Shown here in pieces: positions 22,110 through 25,774 of a stretch of 25,774 bases of DNA. The notes under the pieces were generated by a model. That model saw only the letters and a list, made by a program, of their open reading frames with translations. It did no database searches and had not been told where the DNA came from. The stretch is from positions 1-25,774 of the forward strand of contig CAZYAK010000016.1 in NCBI GenBank assembly GCA_964645935.1, in the 5' to 3' direction. Every line of letters begins with the position of its first letter. Position 1 is the first letter of the stretch. This DNA is from CAZYAK01 sp964645935. Lineage in GTDB: Bacteria > Patescibacteriota > Gracilibacteria > Peribacterales > Peribacteraceae. The position numbers and the translations under genes are program-made.

Positions 22110-22115
22110 AGAGTA
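22110..22115 (-). promoter_or_regulatory. Possible TAnnnT -10 box for purN at the edge of the heptamer array
   Basis: On the minus strand TACTCT lies 6 bases before the purN ATG, the distance seen for leaderless starts elsewhere in this window. It is the last, diverged unit of the TTACTCG array; the perfect units have G in place of the final T. Confidence 0.35.
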
Positions 22116-22278
22116 ACGAGTAACGAGTAACGAGTAACGAGTAACGAGTAACGAGTAACGAGTAACGAGTAANNNNNNNNNNNNNNNNNNNNNNNNNNNN
22201 NNNNNNNNNNNNNNNNNNNNNNNNNNNNNNNNNNNNNNNNNNNNNNNNNNNNNNNNNNNNNNNNNNNNNNNNCGAGTA
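22111..22278. repeat. Tandem heptamer array (CGAGTAA)n, interrupted by a gap
   Basis: Eight perfect CGAGTAA units (22117-22172) follow a partial GAGTAA. After the 100-N gap a partial CGAGTA unit remains. The assembly evidently failed inside the array. The flank to 22310 contains further inverted words (CACTCGCTCACTCGCTCGTC), linking it to copies A and B. It lies between the cofE-like gene and purN. It resembles the heptanucleotide tandem repeats known from cyanobacterial intergenic regions, by analogy only. Confidence 0.95.
22173..22272. other. Scaffold gap (100 N) in the heptamer array
   Basis: Exactly 100 N of unknown true length, with heptamer sequence on both sides; the array could be much longer than shown. 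Confidence 0.97.
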
Positions 22279-22310
22279 TACTGGCTGTTCTCTTTTTTCG
22301 CCGCACTCGC

Positions 22311-23081
22311 TCACTCGCTCGTCATCCGGAAGAGGTCCTCTTCCGGCTCGATACCTGGCACCCAGCCCTCAAACGCGGTAAGCGGGATGCCATGTTCCCG
22401 GATGACGGCAGCCGGCGCTAAACCCGCCGCGTTGCCCATGACGGCGTTGGCGGCGGTGGCCAGCTGATCGGCCACGGCTTCCTGTGTCACTCGCAGCAGC
22501 TTGCCGTGCAGATCGGGGACACCCAGCAGCGACCGCAGCGGATCCATGCCGCTGACCGCCAGGGCCTGCGCCGTCACGCCCTGGCGCGCTGGGTGGCAAC
22601 ACGAATCCGTGATCATGACGGCAACCCGGGAGCCGCTCTCCTTATAGAGGTCCCCGCGCAGGCGCTTGGCCGACGCGGGCGGGTCCAGCGGCCAGCCGAG
22701 CAGTGTGCCGGTCTCCGCGTTGGATTCGTCCAACCCCGCGTTGGCTGCCAAAATCACGCCGCGCGGGAAGCCCTCCGGGCGCAGGCGCGTGAGGAGCACG
22801 TTGGGGCAGGAGGGGAGCAGGTCCCCGTGCAGACGCGCGGTCTCTTGCAGCACGGCCTCCAGGAACGCGGCCGATCGCGCCGGGTGCTTGGTCTGGAGCG
22901 CCAGGGCACGAGCGGACGGCGCCAGGGAGCCGAGTTCCACGGACGCGCCTTCCGTGAGGGCTACGGCTTTGGACGACACGCACACGATGTCCCCGTTCGC
23001 GAGGGGCAGCACTCGAGCGATCTCCTTCGCCAGGTCGGAGTGGCGGGTGAGTAAGGGGGTGACGACGGAGAGGATCCGCAT
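22311..23081 (-). CDS. cofE: Coenzyme F420-0:L-glutamate ligase (CofE) family protein
   Basis: The 256-residue product has the usual length and motifs of the CofE fold: GDIVCVSSKAVALTEGA near the N-terminus, GVILAANAGLDESNAE in the middle, then SAKRLRGDL, VAVMITDS, GMDPLRSLLG, GKLLRVTQEAVADQLATAA and VMGNAAG. CofE adds glutamates to F420-0 with GTP in F420 makers. A full F420 pathway would be unexpected in the reduced genome suggested here, so the substrate may differ; this is inference. The usual TDTFGRPWR-like motif reads TDSCCHPARQG, a real divergence in a functional region. The start at ATG 23081 is supported by a TAGCAT box 8 bases upstream and by the family N-terminus. It diverges from the 23161 gene. 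Confidence 0.88.
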   Translation of the reverse strand: MRILSVVTPLLTRHSDLAKEIARVLPLANGDIVCVSSKAVALTEGASVELGSLAPSARALALQTKHPARSAAFLEAVLQETARLHGDLLPSCPNVLLTRLRPEGFPRGVILAANAGLDESNAETGTLLGWPLDPPASAKRLRGDLYKESGSRVAVMITDSCCHPARQGVTAQALAVSGMDPLRSLLGVPDLHGKLLRVTQEAVADQLATAANAVMGNAAGLAPAAVIREHGIPLTAFEGWVPGIEPEEDLFRMTSE

Positions 23082-23089
23082 GGACGCCC

Positions 23090-23095
23090 ATGCTA
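23090..23095 (-). promoter_or_regulatory. -10 box (TAGCAT) for the cofE-like gene
   Basis: TAGCAT on the minus strand ends 8 bases before the ATG at 23081, at leaderless spacing. Four of six consensus bases match, including TA and the final T. Confidence 0.5.
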
Positions 23096-23143
23096 CCCGG
23101 TACCCGTCGAGCACGATATCTCGCATTCCCTTTACGGGGCTGG

Positions 23144-23149
23144 TACCGT
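23144..23149 (+). promoter_or_regulatory. Possible extended -10 (TGG-TACCGT) for the secreted-protein operon
   Basis: TGGTACCGT ends 11 bases before the ATG at 23161 and recalls TGGTACAAT at 6300. The hexamer itself matches the consensus only at TA and the final T. Confidence 0.4.
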
Positions 23150-23160
23150 GGCTGCCGATC

Positions 23161-24903
23161 ATGTGGAGCGGACCCCTTCTTCGCGTCATCGGCATTGTGT
23201 TCGTGGCATCGGTGGCGATGGTGGCGGTCATCACCTCCACAGGCCCGCGGCCGCTGCCGCCGCTCCGGGGGTCACTTATCTGCGTGGGGTACGGCGGTAG
23301 CAGCTGTTCCAGTCTCTCGTCGGCGACCGTGTCCAGCGTCGCGCTGGCCGGCAGCCCGTGTGACGTCGATGCCGATTGCTCCGGCCTGGATGACGACTCG
23401 AACTGCCCCACAAACCAGACAGTGGGCCTCTGTTTCATTTTCGGCTACGACGACGGGTACTGCACCGGCGACATCGTCGCGTGCCCCGTCTCGTCGGTTC
23501 CGGCGTCCAGCTCGGCCCCGGCCGTCTCAAGCGCGAACTCATCCGCCTACTGTGGCGACAATACCGTCAACGTCGGTGAGGAGTGCGATACGGGCATGAC
23601 CAACTCGAACATCGCCCCCAATGCCTGCCGCACCACCTGCGAGAACTACTCTTGCGGCGATAACGTTACGGACAGTCTCAACGGCGAGTCTTGCGATGGT
23701 GAAGGATACTGCCGCGTGGACTGCACCTACTGCGGAGATGGGTACGTGGATGTCTGGGAAACGTGCGACGCGGGCATCGCCAACTCGGACATCACCCCCG
23801 GTGCCTGCAAGACCGACTGCAGCGACCACGTAGCCAGCTCGTCATCCTCCGCGGCAGCCAGTTCCGCCGAGTCATCAGGGACATCCTCCGCCGCTGCGAG
23901 CAGCGAGGCCGTGTCGTCCGTCACCAGCTCCGCCGTTTCCTCCACCCTGCCCGTCTGCGGCAACGGCACGAAGGAATTCGGCGAAGCTTGCGATCCGCCC
24001 GACTACGGCGTCGCCAACCAGTGCACATCATGGGGCTACGATTACGGCGTCCTTACCTGCGAGGTCGATTGCTCAGCGGTTAACGTGAGCGGTTGCGCCT
24101 ACTCCTCCGCGAGCTCCGCCGCCTCGTCGGTCGCGTCCTCTACCGCGTCGTCCGAAGCGTCCTCCGCCGGGTCCTCCGAGGCCTCGTCCGACGCCTCGTC
24201 CGCCGCGGGCAGCTCCGCCGCCGCGTCCTCGGCCGCGTCGGTGCAGCCGACGGGCACGAGCAGCACCTCCTCGGACGCGTCGTCCACCGTCTCGTCCTCC
24301 AGTGTGTCCTCCGCCACCTCGTCCATCGCACCCTACTGCGGCGATGGCGTCGTTCAGGCCGCTGCGCCGTATCTGGAGGAGTGTGATGACGGCAACACCG
24401 TCCAGACCGACGGCTGCTATAACGATTGCACTTCTCCCCCCACTGGCGGCAACGGCGGCAACGGTGGAACAGGCGTAGGAGGTGGAGGCAGCTCCGTGAA
24501 CGGCGCATCGGTCTCCTCGGGCACTGCTTCCTCCCGCTCAGTGTCATCCTTCTCCGCCTCGTCGACCGCGGCTTCCACCGCGTCCACGCCCACGACCCAA
24601 GGGGTCTGCTGCAACCTGCAAACCGGCACCGTCTCGCTGTCGCCGTACAACTCCTGCACCGGTCCCCGCAAGGTCCTCTACTTCTCTCAGACCATCAGCG
24701 TTATCCAGGACCTCTGCAAGAAGGTGGACGCCTACTGCTGTCGTGGCGGCTGCTATAGGCCCGTCAACCTCACCGCTGGGAACCCCTGCGCCGGTGGCGT
24801 GCTGTACTTCGCGCCCCCGATCAATGCCAACTCGTGCCCCATCAATCCCGCGTCCTGCCCCGTCCATTGTGGGTCCAATGAGCCCGTCCCGCCCAGTTGC
24901 TGA
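23161..24903 (+). CDS. Membrane-anchored secreted protein with disulfide-rich repeats and Ser/Ala linkers
   Basis: The ATG at 23161 gives 580 residues and starts directly with a signal anchor (LLRVIGIVFVASVAMVAVI) followed by PRPLPPL. Cys-rich modules then alternate with Ser/Ala linkers. Modules of the DUF4215/myxobacterial disulfide-repeat type lie at ~130-222 (YCGDNTVNVGEECDTG, CGDGYVDVWETCDAG), ~263-312 (CGNGTKEFGEACDPP) and ~391-425 (CGDGVVQAAAPYLEECDDGN). Linkers at ~224-262, ~314-388 and ~446-478 are almost only Ser and Ala with some Thr and Glu, and a Gly/Asn run lies at ~429-445. The last 100 residues are a separate Cys-rich module starting GVCCN. DUF4215 modules occur in surface proteins; adhesion or a role in host contact is inference. 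It is the first of three similar genes on the plus strand. Confidence 0.88.
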   Translation: MWSGPLLRVIGIVFVASVAMVAVITSTGPRPLPPLRGSLICVGYGGSSCSSLSSATVSSVALAGSPCDVDADCSGLDDDSNCPTNQTVGLCFIFGYDDGYCTGDIVACPVSSVPASSSAPAVSSANSSAYCGDNTVNVGEECDTGMTNSNIAPNACRTTCENYSCGDNVTDSLNGESCDGEGYCRVDCTYCGDGYVDVWETCDAGIANSDITPGACKTDCSDHVASSSSSAAASSAESSGTSSAAASSEAVSSVTSSAVSSTLPVCGNGTKEFGEACDPPDYGVANQCTSWGYDYGVLTCEVDCSAVNVSGCAYSSASSAASSVASSTASSEASSAGSSEASSDASSAAGSSAAASSAASVQPTGTSSTSSDASSTVSSSSVSSATSSIAPYCGDGVVQAAAPYLEECDDGNTVQTDGCYNDCTSPPTGGNGGNGGTGVGGGGSSVNGASVSSGTASSRSVSSFSASSTAASTASTPTTQGVCCNLQTGTVSLSPYNSCTGPRKVLYFSQTISVIQDLCKKVDAYCCRGGCYRPVNLTAGNPCAGGVLYFAPPINANSCPINPASCPVHCGSNEPVPPSC

Positions 24904-24922
24904 TCCGCTTCCTTGATCTCTC

Positions 24923-25177
24923 ATGAGTACCGCTTCCCGCGTCATCGGTTCACTCGCCCTCGTCTCCATCTCCCTGGTCTTGCTGGCTTTGATGACGCGC
25001 AAGCCCGTACCGCCGCTGGCCAGTGGTTGGTGTTGCCTCGAGGCCGGAGCCGACTGCGCGCAGGGGTATGACGCGCTGCTGTGTGGAGACAGCGGGGGAG
25101 TGACGTTCAGCGGGGACCCGACCGCCTGCACCGAGGCCTGCCGTACCTTCCCCACCGATGACCAAGAAGCGCGCTAA
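24923..25177 (+). CDS. Small membrane-anchored Cys-rich protein
   Basis: The 84-residue product has an N-terminal hydrophobic anchor (SLALVSISLVLLALM), then RKPVPPLASGWCC and a compact region with six Cys (WCCLEAGADC, LLCGDSG, ACTEAC). It parallels the end of the 23161 protein and the start of the 25158 protein: anchor, PPL, an adjacent Cys pair, then spaced Cys ending in C-x(3)-C. It lies 19 bases after the previous stop and overlaps the next gene by 20 bases, so all three are one operon. There is no Shine-Dalgarno. It may be a stand-alone version of the Cys module. Function unknown. Confidence 0.85.
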   Translation: MSTASRVIGSLALVSISLVLLALMTRKPVPPLASGWCCLEAGADCAQGYDALLCGDSGGVTFSGDPTACTEACRTFPTDDQEAR

Positions 25178-25774
25178 CCGCGCGGTCCCGGCGCTGGCCA
25201 TCTTGGTCGTGGCGGGCGCCGTGATCAGTACGCTGCGTATCCGCCAAAGCCCGGAAGCGCAGATCCTCCCGCCCCTGCCGATTTTGGGATACTGCTGTCC
25301 TGTGCAGGGAGGACAGTGCACAGGTGTTGCCGGACCCAGCTTCTGTGTGGTGTCAACCATCGGTCCGTTGGGGCTTCCGCTCTTTTCGCCGGGATTCCTG
25401 TACGCACAAGAAAAACAGGACTGCATCGACCAGTGCAATCCCGGGGGCAACTCCGTTAGCTCCGCGCCCGTCGGCGCGTCCTCCGCTTCGGCGGCGTCCA
25501 CCGCGTCGACTGCCTCCACGGCCTCCACTGCTTCCACCGCGTCGACTGCCTCCACGGCCTCCACTGCTTCCACCGCGTCTACCGCGTCCTCCGCTTCGGC
25601 GGCGTCTACCGCGTCGACTGCCTCCACTGCTTCCACCGCGTCTACCGCGTCCTCCGCTTCGGCGGCGTCCACGACCTCCACTGCTTCGACGGCCTCCACC
25701 GCGTCCAAGTCCTCTGTGTCCTCATACACTTCTTCGTATTCGTCCACGTACTCCTCATGGTCTAGCTGGAGCAT
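25158..25774 (+). CDS. Membrane-anchored Cys-rich protein with long Ser/Thr/Ala repeat, 3' end outside window
   Basis: The frame is open from ATG 25158 to the end of the window (205 residues seen). It has a basic start (MTKKRANRAVP), a hydrophobic anchor (ALAILVVAGAVISTL), ILPPLP, then a Cys module (GYCCPVQGGQC, FCVVST, DCIDQC). From about residue 105 it becomes Ser/Thr/Ala (STASTAS... with SSASAAS breaks), then Tyr/Ser-rich (SSYTSSYSSTYSSW). The anchor-PPL-CC layout is shared with the two preceding genes. The low-complexity stretch may act as a stalk through the cell envelope; this is inference. An opposite-strand frame rich in Glu, Asp, Val and Ala covers the same region but has none of these features and is judged a shadow. 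Confidence 0.85.
   Translation, partial: MTKKRANRAVPALAILVVAGAVISTLRIRQSPEAQILPPLPILGYCCPVQGGQCTGVAGPSFCVVSTIGPLGLPLFSPGFLYAQEKQDCIDQCNPGGNSVSSAPVGASSASAASTASTASTASTASTASTASTASTASTASTASSASAASTASTASTASTASTASSASAASTTSTASTASTASKSSVSSYTSSYSSTYSSWSSWS
25479..25667 (+). repeat. Nested tandem repeats coding for the Ser/Thr/Ala stalk
   Basis: A 36-bp unit is perfectly duplicated in tandem (25497-25532, 25533-25568). Another 36-bp unit occurs at 25569-25604 and 25632-25667. An 18-bp part of that unit also lies at 25479-25496. All are multiples of 9 bases (three codons), so changes in copy number keep the frame. Confidence 0.9.

Noticed and set aside
22111..22278. CRISPR array
   Set aside because: Units are 7 bases in direct tandem without spacers and no cas genes are nearby; it is a microsatellite-like array.
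24950..25774. Minus-strand frame rich in Glu, Asp, Ala and Val repeats
   Set aside because: It is the complement of the Ser/Thr/Ala repeat. The plus-strand frame has a membrane anchor, a Cys module and operon context shared with its neighbours.
1..25774. tRNA, rRNA, insertion sequences or riboswitches
   Set aside because: I looked for cloverleaf-like segments, transposase motifs with terminal repeats and known leader structures and saw none that could be supported.

Overview
The window is a GC-rich (roughly 60-65% by eye) stretch of a draft, probably metagenome-derived, bacterial scaffold. Three runs of exactly 100 N (12529-12628, 16288-16387, 22173-22272) are placeholder gaps. Several traits fit the Patescibacteria/CPR, most likely the Peregrinibacteria/Peribacteria side. 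Exported proteins carry very long Ser/Ala and Ser/Thr/Ala stretches with disulfide-rich repeats. Nearly every gene is an unrecognised protein. TGA is used as an ordinary stop. Shine-Dalgarno sequences are almost absent, and -10 boxes sit directly on start codons, so transcripts look leaderless or nearly so. The lineage call is an inference from style; no marker gene is present.

Layout. (1) 3-1121: the 3' part of a lamin-tail-domain surface protein. (2) 1130-4713: two divergent two-gene operons, each a larger protein followed by a small helical protein. They share a 115-bp promoter region and have the same 20-bp stop/start junction. (3) 4786-6255: an acidic protein with a Lys/His/Asp tail. (4) 6313-9180: a large protein with a Gly-rich membrane domain, ending in a clear intrinsic terminator. 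(5) 9235-9896: a decayed gene. (6) 9966-14504, minus strand: two membrane proteins, the larger one interrupted by a scaffold gap. (7) 14637-16273 and 17131-19406: two paralogous operons, each a ~120-aa helical protein overlapping (ATGA) a protein with a Tyr-rich low-complexity N-terminus. Between them, on the minus strand, lies a small secreted protein, the only gene here with a strong Shine-Dalgarno. (8) 19471-23081: metabolic genes carA, an FAD/NAD(P) reductase, purN and a cofE-like ligase. Their gaps hold CGAGT-based palindromes and a heptamer array. (9) 23161-25774: three consecutive membrane-anchored, Cys-rich secreted proteins; the last runs off the window.

Functionally, carA and purN belong to pyrimidine and purine synthesis. 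The reductase could supply electrons in the same area, but it lacks the PyrK iron-sulfur domain. The 1130-19406 block has no recognisable enzymes. It combines membrane proteins, coiled coils and disordered proteins in operons with similar promoters, and is the best candidate for an undescribed structure or system. Its role cannot be read from the sequence alone.
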